A stretch of DNA of 39,454 nt from positions 1-39,454 of the forward strand of contig MSJI02000588.1 of the NCBI GenBank assembly GCA_001931905.2. Direction: 5' to 3'. Numbering within the stretch: the first letter of the stretch is position 1; each line of letters starts with the position of its first letter. The notes under the pieces are model-generated. The model was not told the DNA's origin and searched no databases. It worked only from the letters and a program-made list of their open reading frames with translations. Shown in pieces: positions 1 through 9,971 of the stretch. Position numbers and translations under genes: made by a program. Origin of the DNA: Cladosporium sp. IMV 00045. Taxonomy: Eukaryota > Ascomycota > Dothideomycetes > Cladosporiales > Cladosporiaceae.

Positions 1-574
1 CCCCCCCCTCCCTTGTTTCGTGGACTTCGTGCTCCTTCACAGTCGAGGATGGATCGTGTTGTGTTCCTTCCGGGACAGCCTCCGCCAGAGGCTCCTGGCT
101 TCCCGTTAGTTCGTGCGAGGGGGTTAGCCAAGCAATGAATTACCGCGCGATGGTTCACAATGTATCTTCCTCTGGTAGGAGGGGTGGCGCGGCGGTGGTT
201 GTTAGCGCGCGAGGGGGGAGGGCAAATCGGTGATGGGAGAGGGGAGGAGGTGGTGAGAGGGAGTGGGTGGGTTGAGATTTGGTTGTGGGTGCGTTGTTGC
301 TTGCTTGGGCGGGAGGGATGGGAAGATTAGATGAGGGAGGGGGGATAGTTGGAACGTGGCTATTGTTGGAGGAAAGTGGGTGCTGGTGAGATTGAGGGTG
401 TCCATGTTGTTGAGGGTATTGTACGGGATACAACAGCAAGACGTGATGATTTTGGTGACGAAACCATGCGGTCTAACATCTGCTTTTGTTATACTATACT
501 ATAGTATCTCAAAGACAAGAGACATTGCCCAACCAACCGACAGATATTCAACCGCCCCCTCAGTCTCACAAACA
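1..574. other. Left edge, no confident gene
   Basis: Nothing here can be assigned firmly. Plus frame 1 is open from the window edge to a TGA at 136-138 (about 45 codons, Pro/Arg rich), which could be the tail of a gene starting outside the window. On the minus strand, codons from about 476 down to a TGA at 155-157 are open and rich in Pro, Ser, His and Gln, but there is no in-frame ATG; an AG just upstream could be a splice acceptor. The 3' end of the DUF4097-like gene adjoins at 575, so part of this stretch is probably its 3' UTR. Strand composition is strongly skewed (G-rich at about 170-350, C-rich from about 540 on). Confidence 0.3.
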
Positions 575-2215
575 TCACCCAACCACAACCTCCCCCCTCC
601 CACTCCCCGCCCTAACCACCACGCTCCCCCTCCCCTCCTCCCCCTTATGCGCCTCCATCCTCCCACCCACTTTCCCATCAACCACAACCCCCTCCCCACG
701 CACTCTCACACTCCCACTACCTCTAGACTTGGCCGTGATCTTTCCTTCCCACTCCGCAGCATACACGACCGACACCGAGCCAGAGCCCGGACTCTCGTGC
801 TCCGCGTGCAAGCCGCGCAGAGCGTGCTGGCCCTGGATGTCGCTCAAGATGTGCGCACGCGTCGAGCCGCTGTTGCTCGAAGTGTACAAGCGCGCGGGCC
901 GCGATGCGGCAGGTGGAGGGAGGAAGTCAGCGCGTATGGAGCCGGAGGAGGTGGTGAGGGATGTTTCTGGGCCGAGGAGGTAGGTGCCTTTGATCGAGGC
1001 GGAGGAGGTGCTTATTGTGCTTTGGTATTCGCGGTTGGGGATTGAAGACAAGCTGGACGTGGTGATGTCGACACTCCCGGATTGCGTGGAGACTTTGAGA
1101 AGGCCGGGTTGTGGGCCTTGAGGGTCTGCTTCGCCCGGGTGGACGGTGGCGGTTATGGAGCCGGAGGAAGAGGTCAGGGAGAGGAGGTCCAGGAGGGTGA
1201 AGGTGCCGGTTATGGGGCTGGAGGATGTGCGGAGGATGGTTTTGCGGGAGGTCCAGGTGGGGAGGTGGATGGGTTGGGCGTGGGTTGTTATGGTGGTTGT
1301 GTCGATTGCAGGATTAGGGTGGTCGCAGGTGAAGAGGTCGGGAGAGGAGGTCACGCTTAGAGCTGTTGTGCGAATGGAGAGCGATTGTAGGGTGAGGTTT
1401 GTCTTCAAGTAGATGGAGGCGGTGGCTGTGAGTCGAGATCCGAAGGGCAAGAGGAAAGAGCCAATGCTAGTAGAGAGGGTTGGGGCTTCAAGGCGTAGAG
1501 AGGAGTCGGTCTGTTTCCAATTTGGCGAAACAACCCGCGATAGCCATGATGCTGAGTAAGAGACAGAGACCACGATATCATCGCTTTGGTCTTCAAGCGC
1601 AGGCTCGAACCGGACGACTCCTTTCGCGTTAAGATAAGCTTCGTTCTGGAAGCTCTCCTCAAGTGAGAAGTCTTCCACCTGAGCGAAGTGGAAAGTCTTG
1701 GTCAAGCCATTGCTGCAATTTTGGGGCGACAATTGCGGAGGCTCCATGGATTCTGAGCCTGAGAATGAGCGGTGCAGGAACAATATCCCGGCGATGATCG
1801 CGAAAGCAGTCAACCAGCGACGTGAGGTGTTGGAAGAGCACCATCGGCCCACTCGCTGGCAACGGCGTTCCGGGGTAATCGTGCTAGGCTCGTAGGGCGG
1901 TCTTTTGTAATCGTGCTGCTGCTCCCATTTGCTGTCCTTTTCCTGGACTTCCTCTTTGACTGAGACGCGATCGTTGCTGATTGCTGGGATCCTGGCAGGT
2001 CGGTATCCTGCTCTACAACAGACAATCGGCATTGCGGTGGCAATATAATTGGGCGGTTGTGATCCACTTTCGGCGAAGGGATAAGCTGCTGCGGTGTACG
2101 CGGGGGCTGATGGAGTTTGATGAGGAAGGGCAGTACTCTGTGTTGATGGCATCACCCTAGGGATCCGCGCGTCAACGCCAGTCTGGCTCTGCTTTTCCGT
2201 GTCGGAATCGACCAT
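575..2215 (-). CDS. Single-pass membrane protein with DUF4097-like C-terminal domain
   Basis: A 546-residue protein read without an intron from an ATG at 2213-2215. Residues 1-130 are polar and probably cytoplasmic. One hydrophobic helix lies at about 134-147, following an Arg-rich stretch. The rest is outside or lumenal and dominated by beta-strand-like repeats with 'SSGSI' and 'GSGSV' motifs, as in the DUF4097 adhesin-like beta-solenoid families common in filamentous fungi. The Gly/Val-rich end (GSGRGEVVVG) is typical of such domains finishing at the stop. No catalytic motif is visible. The function of these proteins is not known; a surface or scaffold role is only an inference. The gene is divergent from the deaminase gene, with a 980-bp shared upstream region. 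Confidence 0.75.
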   Translation of the reverse strand: MVDSDTEKQSQTGVDARIPRVMPSTQSTALPHQTPSAPAYTAAAYPFAESGSQPPNYIATAMPIVCCRAGYRPARIPAISNDRVSVKEEVQEKDSKWEQQHDYKRPPYEPSTITPERRCQRVGRWCSSNTSRRWLTAFAIIAGILFLHRSFSGSESMEPPQLSPQNCSNGLTKTFHFAQVEDFSLEESFQNEAYLNAKGVVRFEPALEDQSDDIVVSVSYSASWLSRVVSPNWKQTDSSLRLEAPTLSTSIGSFLLPFGSRLTATASIYLKTNLTLQSLSIRTTALSVTSSPDLFTCDHPNPAIDTTTITTHAQPIHLPTWTSRKTILRTSSSPITGTFTLLDLLSLTSSSGSITATVHPGEADPQGPQPGLLKVSTQSGSVDITTSSLSSIPNREYQSTISTSSASIKGTYLLGPETSLTTSSGSIRADFLPPPAASRPARLYTSSNSGSTRAHILSDIQGQHALRGLHAEHESPGSGSVSVVYAAEWEGKITAKSRGSGSVRVRGEGVVVDGKVGGRMEAHKGEEGRGSVVVRAGSGRGEVVVG

Positions 2216-3195
2216 TGTAAGTACGTTTGCGCAATATGTCTGGCGTACTGCTGCGCGCGCTGAGAGATCAGGTCCGTGAACGCCGTGTCCGTTCTGTGTA
2301 TGCTATATCCTCTAAGTTACCGCAAGTGATGTATAGTCGATGGAAGATCACGCTTACAGAAAATCCATCTTGCCTTCAGTCTGAGGAATCTGAGGGATTA
2401 ATAAATGTTGAGTGTTCGAAACCACATCCCACGCCTTCAGTCGTCACAGCTCGCACGCGGCACGATAACCTCCCACGCAAGCCACGTCCAGGCAAGCATC
2501 ACACATGCCGCACCACCTCAGCTTTGGCCAATCGATCGCCTCCTTAGTGAATCCTTCAGCCGATTGGCGTTGTACAATATCTGTCTTGTGAGCATTTTAG
2601 ACGGGCGTGTGGTATGGTTATGCTGGTGGGACGAAGACTTGAATTTTGAACATAGTGACGGTCTTCGAGAGAAGACCGTCCTGCAAGTATGTCAGACACT
2701 CAAGGTCTGGACGCCCACCAACTTATAAAACCATATAAATCGCAGCAAGGTTCCCCGCAGGAGATAGGATGCCGCCGTCTAGGGCACAAGGCCACAATAT
2801 TTGGGGGTGGCGCCGAAGCTTTTGTTGGGTTTCCTAAGCGAGTTCCCTGTTTGTTGATCGCGTGGGTAGCATCACAAATGCAAACGCCCCCCAAGGCCAT
2901 TAGGTAAGTCGTGTCGCGAAATGCATGTATTTTTCGAAGAGGCAAATGCTAAGGTACATGCCAAGTAGTGAAACTCGGTCAGTGAGATGGAATAATAATA
3001 GATAATAATGCCCTCAGGCCAAGTGGGGTGGTTGGGCGAAGCTCGCAAGTATCTCCGTCCGCAGTATTCTTTTGTCATTGGTGTGATTGTCTTTTCTCAC
3101 CTCAACGTCACGTCTCAAGCAGGCCTTCAAACACGAAAACCCGTGCTCAGCAGTCCGATTCAGTTGTTCAGTTATAAAGAAGTTCCACAAACAAA
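2216..3195. promoter_or_regulatory. Divergent intergenic region
   Basis: This separates the start codons of the DUF4097-like gene (minus) and the deaminase gene (plus) and should hold both promoters. Two TATA-like stretches are visible: TATAAAACCATATAAAT near 2725 and TTATAAAG near 3172, the second only about 20 bp before the deaminase ATG. The few ORFs inside are short, overlap each other on both strands and carry no recognisable motif. Confidence 0.45.
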
Positions 3196-3897
3196 ATGAT
3201 ACCAAGAGCTATATCGTCATGTATACTTGGACTGATCACAGCAATCGCCGGAGCCCATGGAGATAATCACCGCCACCATGATCAGTCCATCCTTTCCGGA
3301 GAAGAAATGGATATCAGCTTGAGCACACGCGAGCACTGGATGCGGGTAGCCGAGCAATCGCTGTACGACCTGATCTCGCCGTGCCCGTTCAGTGCCTTTG
3401 GAGCTGCTGTTGTCAACCACACTGCAAGCAACCACGGAGAACTCATCTGCATTGGAGTTAACACCATCATCAACGGCAATCCCACCCTACACGGAGAAAT
3501 TGCTGCTATCAACAACTGCACCTCTGTGATGCAAGATCCAGACGGCCCTTTCAAGCTCTCACCAAGCGAGACGAGTGAAGCCTGGAAACAGCTAAGCCTG
3601 TACACGACCGCAGAGGCTTGTCCCATGTGCGCAAGCGCTATCCGATGGGCTGGGTTCAAAGAATATATCTATGCCACGAGCAGCGAGACGCTTCTTGAGT
3701 CTGGTTGGCCACAGATGAGCATCACCAGCCGGGAGCTTTTCCGCAGATCAGGAATGCTGGAGCCTGAGACTGCTATTGTGGAAGGCGTGCTTGATCGCGA
3801 GACGGATCCTCTGTTTGCTTGGCAGTTCGATTCTCGTTCCCCATGTCCTGCTGGATGTTCTCGCCGGGCTTCTGGTGAAGAATGTGCTCCCTTGTGA
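3196..3897 (+). CDS. Deaminase-fold protein with signal peptide
   Basis: A 233-residue protein of the cytidine/deoxycytidylate/guanine deaminase superfamily. The zinc and proton-shuttle motifs are complete: H99-G-E101 (in TLHGEIAAI) and C142-P-M-C145 (in TTAEACPMCAS). In this family His and the two Cys bind zinc and Glu shuttles the proton. The 'NPTLHGE' context resembles guanine deaminase and TadA-type enzymes more than classical cytidine deaminases, but the substrate cannot be fixed from sequence. Residues 1-20 form a hydrophobic leader ending AIAGA-H, so entry to the secretory pathway is predicted, which is unusual for this fold. Three Cys at the C-terminus (217, 221, 230) might form disulfides. 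The start is supported by an A-rich context (ACAAAATG). Single exon. Confidence 0.8.
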   Translation: MIPRAISSCILGLITAIAGAHGDNHRHHDQSILSGEEMDISLSTREHWMRVAEQSLYDLISPCPFSAFGAAVVNHTASNHGELICIGVNTIINGNPTLHGEIAAINNCTSVMQDPDGPFKLSPSETSEAWKQLSLYTTAEACPMCASAIRWAGFKEYIYATSSETLLESGWPQMSITSRELFRRSGMLEPETAIVEGVLDRETDPLFAWQFDSRSPCPAGCSRRASGEECAPL

Positions 3898-5509
3898 GTC
3901 AACCTTGAGATGAAGGAAAGAGTTTACTACATCATGAGACGGCTCTTATCTTCTACGCTTAGCTTTTGCGGGATGGCGATGGTAGATGATGGCAACGCGT
4001 CCGAATATACTGTGGGCCAGTGTCACTGGAGGAAGAATCAAGCAAACGGTTGCCTCCAACATTACTGATTGGTATTTGACAAACGATGGCCTTAAATGCA
4101 TCTATGTAGCGACTCATGCTCAGTGAGTCTACGAGATCCGACGGTCAGACCTAATCTGAGATGGGATCTTGGAGACGATTTGCGTTACCCCAGTAATAAA
4201 GACAATTGCAGGCCAGCATCATACAAACACGGCAGATGCTTTGTATCACGACTTGTTAACCGCAGTCTGTTTCGCCAGTTCGCTGATCAGCCCTAGAATA
4301 TTGCATCTGCGTGAGCACCAGTCGGCCGGGTGCGAGCAAGGGAAGGAGCCTCGGTGCTGTATCGCTCCTCCCTCTTCGCTGCCCCTTTTCAATTCCATTC
4401 CAGCCTGCTGTAGACCTCACTTGTTCTTTAGCACACCAAACAGACGGCAGCTCGTGCCTATGGGTCCATAAGGCAGATCCATTGGGCAAACAAGTCACAG
4501 ATAGGAGGTATTACTGCGCTTCATCGACTGGCCGAACTTCGGAGCTCGACATCCCTCCCCGTCTGTGTCTACGCAAATCCCGTTTTAACCGTTGTTCTCT
4601 GCAGCATTTATCTATCTATCAGACACAAGATGTGATTCCTCAATCTTGCTCTTGGTATACTACTATCTGGAACAGGCCGAATTCCGAGTGATCGACCCTG
4701 CCCTCGCAGCGAGCCATGCAATCATGCTTTGGGAACCTTGCACCGAAAACCTGGTTGCGTTAATTAGCGTGATTTTGTCAGCACCGTGACGGGCCACGCT
4801 CGCAAACGAATCGGATTCCGTCCTGAAACAAACAAAAAGCGCGGCACCAACCGTCTGCACGGTGAGATGAGTGCTCGAAGCGCTTCCTTCGCCGATGGAC
4901 TCCACAGCTTCTGGAGACTGGGCCCTTGGACCGGACGCTTCGGCGATCAGACAAAATGAGCGCATGAACCGGCAACTGCTATCGGCTGGTACTCTGACGT
5001 TCTGGGAGCAATCGTGTTGGCACAGCATGGCCGTCTCTCCTTCAGATGGAAGTAATAAGCCCCAATGGCGTGATCAGTACAGTGACTTAGTCACCTACCC
5101 CATATATGCGATCCTTCATGAACGACTTATGCCATCAATTAGCCATCTTTACGAGGGCTGTACCCTGGCCACGAGTCTTCCGCAGCAGTTCCATGCACAG
5201 TACGCTACGCTAAGCACGCCTCCTCCGCTGAAACCACAGCTTTTGGATGGGACAGCTACGTAGTGGGGTTCGCATAAGGGATCGAGCTTCTTGACGACGA
5301 CGACTCCGCCGCGTGCGTCTCCGCACTTGGTATCATTCTGTTCGCGCCCATTTGCCATTACTCGCCGCACGAGACCTGGGCTGCAGCTGTTTTTGCGACC
5401 TCGTTGACTGCCAACACGTCGAGCTCTAGGTCTCGTGGCATCAGCCATCCGAATCCTGCAACTCCGCAACAGAGCCCTGTTCTCACGACTGGCCCACCCG
5501 GCTCGGCGA

Positions 5510-5629
5510 ATGGCATGCGACCTCGGTGACGATCTCTGGAGCAACATTCCCTTCGATCTCTACAGTCTCACGTCGATTTCTGGACTTTGGGAATTCTCAG
5601 CGCACCGCGTCGCAGGCTTACACGGCTAA
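5510..5629 (+). promoter_or_regulatory. Candidate upstream ORF, 39 codons
   Basis: ATG at 5510 to TAA at 5627-5629, ending 136 bp before the transcription factor ATG. It only matters if the transcript starts upstream of 5510, which the sequence cannot show. The peptide has no recognisable motif. Confidence 0.2.
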
Positions 5630-5709
5630 AGCGGCTATCGCGAAACATCCTGGTCATATCATATCATAGTTTGACATTTCCAGCCGCAAGAACCATCCCA
5701 GTCAACTTC

Positions 5710-5733
5710 ATGACACTGCGACAGAAGCCCTAG
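5710..5733 (+). promoter_or_regulatory. Candidate short upstream ORF, 7 residues
   Basis: ATG ACA CTG CGA CAG AAG CCC TAG, ending 32 bp before the transcription factor ATG. It lies so close to the start that most plausible transcripts would include it. Such short uORFs commonly lower translation or make it conditional on reinitiation in fungal regulators; that role is an inference here. Confidence 0.35.
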
Positions 5734-5765
5734 AGCATCTTGGACAGCCCATCGCGAAGATTGAG

Positions 5766-8700
5766 ATGGGTTCCGAATACAACCGCAACTCACCCAGCGC
5801 GAGCCTGCTCAATGTTGGGCACCTGGGCAATACTCCCTCATACAGCGGCGGCAGCCAAACTGGCAGCGATTATAATTTTGGCAACGCAAATAGTCCAAGT
5901 CTGGATTCCCTGATGCAAGCGACTTCAAGTGGGCATGCGCATAGGTTCACCACATCTACATTGCCCGACCACCGATCAAACCTCCCTGTGCACAACTACG
6001 GTGGTGCTTATGACGCTGCGATATTCTCTGGAAACCCGAATAGCGCAACGAGTAACATACCGCAAAACCAGTCGCCCACAGTAAACCGCCAACATCGACT
6101 CAGTATGGGGAGCAATGGACCATTTGATGGCTCGGACACCACGAGCCAAAGAGGGCAAGGAAGCTACCCGGGTGAAGGATACGGAGAGAATGCTATGGCG
6201 AACAACAACAATGAGTCTTCAAGCGCTCAGGCGCAGGATGGCGAGATGGGAGATGACTCTCAGGCAGCGCCAGCCTGGAGCGAATTGAAGACGAAAGCCG
6301 GAAAGGAAAGGAAACGTCTGCCACTGGCATGCATCGCTTGTCGAAGGAAGAAGATCAGATGCTCTGGTGAGAAGCCTGCGTGCAAGCACTGTTTGCGTTC
6401 GCGCATTCCCTGTGTATACAAGGTGACAACCAGGAAAGCCGCGCCGAGGACAGATTATATGGCGATGTTGGACAAGAGATTGAAGCGCATGGAAGACCGT
6501 GTCATTCGGATCATCCCAAAGGAAGAGCAAGGAATTGTAGCGAACACAGGACGATCAAACGTCAAGCCGCCCATACCGCCGGCGCCTCCAAAAGCCGGCT
6601 CAACGACAAAGAAAAGAGGCGCTGAGCAGGCGTTCGACGAGGAACTGGATGATTGGGCAAATACCAAAGTTGGAGATCCTATGAAGAAGCAAGCGGCGAC
6701 AGATGAACCGGACAAAGGCGCACCAGGAAACATCGATGCCGATGAGCACAGCCTTCTCCGCGAAGGTGCGGATCAGCTCCCTGCGAAGGATTTGCAGCAA
6801 CATCTTGCGGAAGTCTTCTTCGATTACGTCTATGGACAGAGCTACCACCTGTTGCACAAGCCAAGCTTCATGCGGAAATTGGCGCAAGAGCAGGTGCCTC
6901 CTGTTCTAATGCTGGCAGTCTGTGCCATGTCTGCACGCTACTCAAACCATCCAAGCGTGCGCACCGATCCAGTGTTTCTGCGTGGCGAGCAATGGGCAAA
7001 GCCTGCCAGAGAAATATCATTGAGGCGATATGACCAACCAAACATCACCATCCTCATAGTCTATCTCATTCTGGGTCTCCATGAATTCGGAACATGCCAA
7101 GGTGGAAGAAGCTGGATGTTTGGTGGTATGGCACAGAGGATGGCATATGCACTACAATTACACCAGGATCTAGACCACGACCCTAAGCGATCTGCAGGAA
7201 ACGAGAAGAGTGAGCTCACATTCACTGATCGCGAGATAAGAAGACGAACGATGTGGTCATGCTTCCTGCTCGACCGCTTCAGCTCTTCCGGTACTGACCG
7301 CCCCACATTCGTCGGGCCTGAGTATATTCGAGCTCAGCTTCCCATCAGGGATAAGCTCTTCAACATGGAAATCACAGGACCAACCGAAGACTTGCAAGGG
7401 AACGTGCCGAACCCCGTAGACCCAGAGACTGGGCAGGTCGCGGATGCCAGACAGAACATGGGTGTCGCGGCGTACACGATCAGACTGGTCGCGCTTTGGG
7501 GTGACCTCATCAGCTACATGAATCTTGGTGGAAAGCAACGAGACCAGAAAGCAATGTGGGACGAGGATTCAAAGTTCAACAAACTTCAGAAGGCAGCCGA
7601 CCACTGGAAGGACACCCTGCCCGAATCCTTGCATTATACACCAGAGAATCTGGCTAGCCATGCAAGTGACAAGATCGCAAACCAGTTCCTGTTCATGCAC
7701 ATCGTCTTCAACCAAATAATGCTGTTCATGAATCGGTTCGCCCTCCCCTCGCCAGGGCAGCACGCGATCTACCCACCGGAGATGCCTGAGCAATTCCGTA
7801 CGAACGCAAGCAAGCTCGCCTTGGAGGCTGCCAACACCATCTCAATATTGGTCCATGAAGGTATGGACCACACTGTGGTGGCGCCGTTTGCAGGCTACGC
7901 TGCCTTCTTCTCGAGCACAGTCCACATTCACGGCGCTTTCTCTGCGAACCCATCGTTAGAGGCGTCTTCAAAGCAGAATCTCGCCTGGAACGTAAAGTAT
8001 CTGACGAAGATGAAGAAGTACTGGGGGATGTTCCATTTCGTGACGGAGAATCTGAGAGACCTGTATCGCAAGCACGCAGACGCTGCGAAGTCTGGAGCTT
8101 TCGGCAAGGCAGGGAAGGAGGGCGAAGGCATCTTCCAGTATGGCGACTGGTTTGATAGGTATCCTCACGGCGTTAGTGGCACCGACTTCGACGAGCCACA
8201 GACAGATGTGAAGAAGGACCCGGGAGCGGATGCCGTGTTGGGCCAACAAAGTGACCTCCAGACGGTAGAAGAATTCTTCTCCAAGTTGAGTCCGCCTAGT
8301 CGAGCTACTGCGAATTTGCAATCACAGCAAAAGTCACGCAAGTCAAGGAAGAAGCAGGAATCAAAGTCTGATGCAAAGGCTACGGCTGGAAACGATGCAC
8401 CACAGCAAGGAGGCGAGGGTGCTCAGAGCCAGCAGCATAACCAAGAGCAGCACCAGCAAATACCACAACACCAACAAGGCCTGCCATCACAAATGCAACA
8501 ACAGCAACAACAGCAACAACAAATCCAACAACTGCCAACCAACCCCCTCGACCAACAACACCACTACCCCCAACCCTTCAGCATCGGCCAACACTCCTCC
8601 GCCTTTCCCCCGGGCTTCCAGCAACCCCCCAACCCCCTCCTCATGCACCAACAACACGGCATCATGTCCCAACTCGACCGGCAAATGGTGCTCTCCTCCT

Positions 8701-9092
8701 ACTCCGGCAGCGACCCCAACGCCGCCACCATCTCGCAACAAAGCCTCGCCTCGAACAACACCAACCCGCTCCTAAGCGGCGGCGAAGGCGTCAACAACAT
8801 GAACACCTACGGTGGAGCAGGCGACGGGACTTTCAACGCAATGGCCAGCTCCGCCGGCGGCGCAAACACGGGCTACTGGGGCGACCCCAGCTCCGCGTGG
8901 TTCATGCCTTTCAACATGGACCCGCCCACCATGGCCGACGACAACAACCTGCTCACCTCCGGCGGTTTCGACTGGCCCGCTTCCTTCCCGGATTATGCGG
9001 GTTTGCCGCCCACGGGGTTGACGCCGACGTCGGTCGGTATGGAGATGGATACGGGGCAGGAGGGGCAGGGGGGTATGGAGGGGATGAGGTGA
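5766..9092 (+). CDS. Zn2Cys6 fungal transcription factor
   Basis: A 1108-residue nuclear regulator read as one exon. The Zn2Cys6 binuclear cluster is complete: C189, C192, C199, C206, C209, C216 (C-x2-C-x6-C-x6-C-x2-C-x6-C), followed by a basic linker and a short coiled-coil-like stretch (about 228-245, YMAMLDKRLKRMEDRV). A fungal-specific transcription factor domain (PF04082 type) begins near 346 with an FFDYVYGQSYHLLHKPSF segment and runs to about 620; it includes the characteristic 'RRRTMWSCFLLDRFSS' segment. The N-terminal 170 residues are Ser/Asn/Gly rich. The C-terminus (about 840-1108) is low-complexity, with a Gln-rich block including nine consecutive Gln (911-919), a probable activation region. 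I do not recognise the specific orthologue, so no target pathway is claimed. Confidence 0.9.
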   Translation: MGSEYNRNSPSASLLNVGHLGNTPSYSGGSQTGSDYNFGNANSPSLDSLMQATSSGHAHRFTTSTLPDHRSNLPVHNYGGAYDAAIFSGNPNSATSNIPQNQSPTVNRQHRLSMGSNGPFDGSDTTSQRGQGSYPGEGYGENAMANNNNESSSAQAQDGEMGDDSQAAPAWSELKTKAGKERKRLPLACIACRRKKIRCSGEKPACKHCLRSRIPCVYKVTTRKAAPRTDYMAMLDKRLKRMEDRVIRIIPKEEQGIVANTGRSNVKPPIPPAPPKAGSTTKKRGAEQAFDEELDDWANTKVGDPMKKQAATDEPDKGAPGNIDADEHSLLREGADQLPAKDLQQHLAEVFFDYVYGQSYHLLHKPSFMRKLAQEQVPPVLMLAVCAMSARYSNHPSVRTDPVFLRGEQWAKPAREISLRRYDQPNITILIVYLILGLHEFGTCQGGRSWMFGGMAQRMAYALQLHQDLDHDPKRSAGNEKSELTFTDREIRRRTMWSCFLLDRFSSSGTDRPTFVGPEYIRAQLPIRDKLFNMEITGPTEDLQGNVPNPVDPETGQVADARQNMGVAAYTIRLVALWGDLISYMNLGGKQRDQKAMWDEDSKFNKLQKAADHWKDTLPESLHYTPENLASHASDKIANQFLFMHIVFNQIMLFMNRFALPSPGQHAIYPPEMPEQFRTNASKLALEAANTISILVHEGMDHTVVAPFAGYAAFFSSTVHIHGAFSANPSLEASSKQNLAWNVKYLTKMKKYWGMFHFVTENLRDLYRKHADAAKSGAFGKAGKEGEGIFQYGDWFDRYPHGVSGTDFDEPQTDVKKDPGADAVLGQQSDLQTVEEFFSKLSPPSRATANLQSQQKSRKSRKKQESKSDAKATAGNDAPQQGGEGAQSQQHNQEQHQQIPQHQQGLPSQMQQQQQQQQQIQQLPTNPLDQQHHYPQPFSIGQHSSAFPPGFQQPPNPLLMHQQHGIMSQLDRQMVLSSYSGSDPNAATISQQSLASNNTNPLLSGGEGVNNMNTYGGAGDGTFNAMASSAGGANTGYWGDPSSAWFMPFNMDPPTMADDNNLLTSGGFDWPASFPDYAGLPPTGLTPTSVGMEMDTGQEGQGGMEGMR
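8496..8522 (+). repeat. CAA/CAG triplet repeat encoding polyglutamine
   Basis: Nine in-frame CAA/CAG codons inside the Zn2Cys6 factor gene, flanked by further Gln-rich sequence. The mix of CAA and CAG interrupts the repeat, which usually slows length change. Strain-to-strain length variation is likely. Confidence 0.85.
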
Positions 9093-9971
9093 GATGGAGG
9101 AAGCAAAGAGTGTGCGTCTCCGAATTGGGATAGGTTTTCGGTGTGTCATGCATGGGCAATGTCCTTCTTTCTTTTCTGATGTTAATGCCCCCCCGCATGT
9201 AACGTATTTTTGACGAAAAGCCCGGAATTTCTTTCTGTACACACAATATCACGACCTCTTTGTAATAATCCTTGCGTTTCTGCGTGTCTAGAAGAATTCT
9301 TGGTTTCCTGTGGGAAATTTCTATCTGTATGTTTGACGTGTGTTGCACCGCTCTATCGCTTGATATGCAATGACAAACCGCGCTTCACTGCTTCATGAGA
9401 TCCCCATTTCTCTCTCCATTGATCTGCTGGGCCTGAAGCCCTGCTTCTCCCTCCGAGCGTGTATTGTCCGCGGTCTGTGACAAACACTCGGGCCTTCTTC
9501 TGGTGACAGTTTCGGCCGCAATCCATGGGATCTCAAGAAAGGATGCGGTTTGCTAAGGCGAGACTTTCGCTTTCATCGGCTCTCGTGGGCGAATTGATTT
9601 GATCTCCATCTGACGCCGTATTCTGGCATGGCGACGACATTAGATTGTCACAGTCGTATCGCTTGACGGTCTCGCTTGACGGCCTTGTCTCTGACTAAGG
9701 CTGACACGCCTGGGAGTGGCCATCGAAGCTCCTTCAAATCGACTTTGGCGAGAAGACACTTGTCGTTGGAGCGGAGTTCCTTCGCAGCTGGGTCTCCTGG
9801 CGGCCAATTCAGGAGGGCTCGTCAAGTCCAATTGATCAATTGAACCTCTCCATCTGGCCAGATGACTCGAAGAAATGGCCCAGAGCGGTGACATGCATGC
9901 GCATCCTCAGCAACGCGAGCTTCCAGCCTTTCCAGCCTTCTTCCCACCTTACCATGCATGCAATGCCCCAA
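9093..9971. other. Convergent intergenic region
   Basis: The 3' ends of the transcription factor (plus) and SEN15 (minus) genes face each other here. T-rich stretches near 9165-9240 fit a 3' UTR and polyadenylation area of the plus-strand gene. No ORF with a recognisable product is present between the two stop codons. Confidence 0.4.

Larger units (their letters stand above)
3898..5765. promoter_or_regulatory. Long upstream region of the Zn2Cys6 factor gene
   Basis: 1.87 kb without a supportable gene. It probably holds the deaminase 3' UTR and a long promoter and leader for the transcription factor. Several overlapping ORFs of 60-132 codons exist on both strands, none with a domain or a codon pattern like the neighbours. 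A small TCATA direct repeat lies at about 5655-5669. Candidate upstream ORFs before the factor start are listed separately. Confidence 0.4.

Noticed and set aside
4663..5547. Minus-strand ORFs of 121 and 132 codons upstream of the transcription factor
   Set aside because: No domain, signal or plausible start context, and overlapping plus-strand ORFs of similar length occur in the same place.
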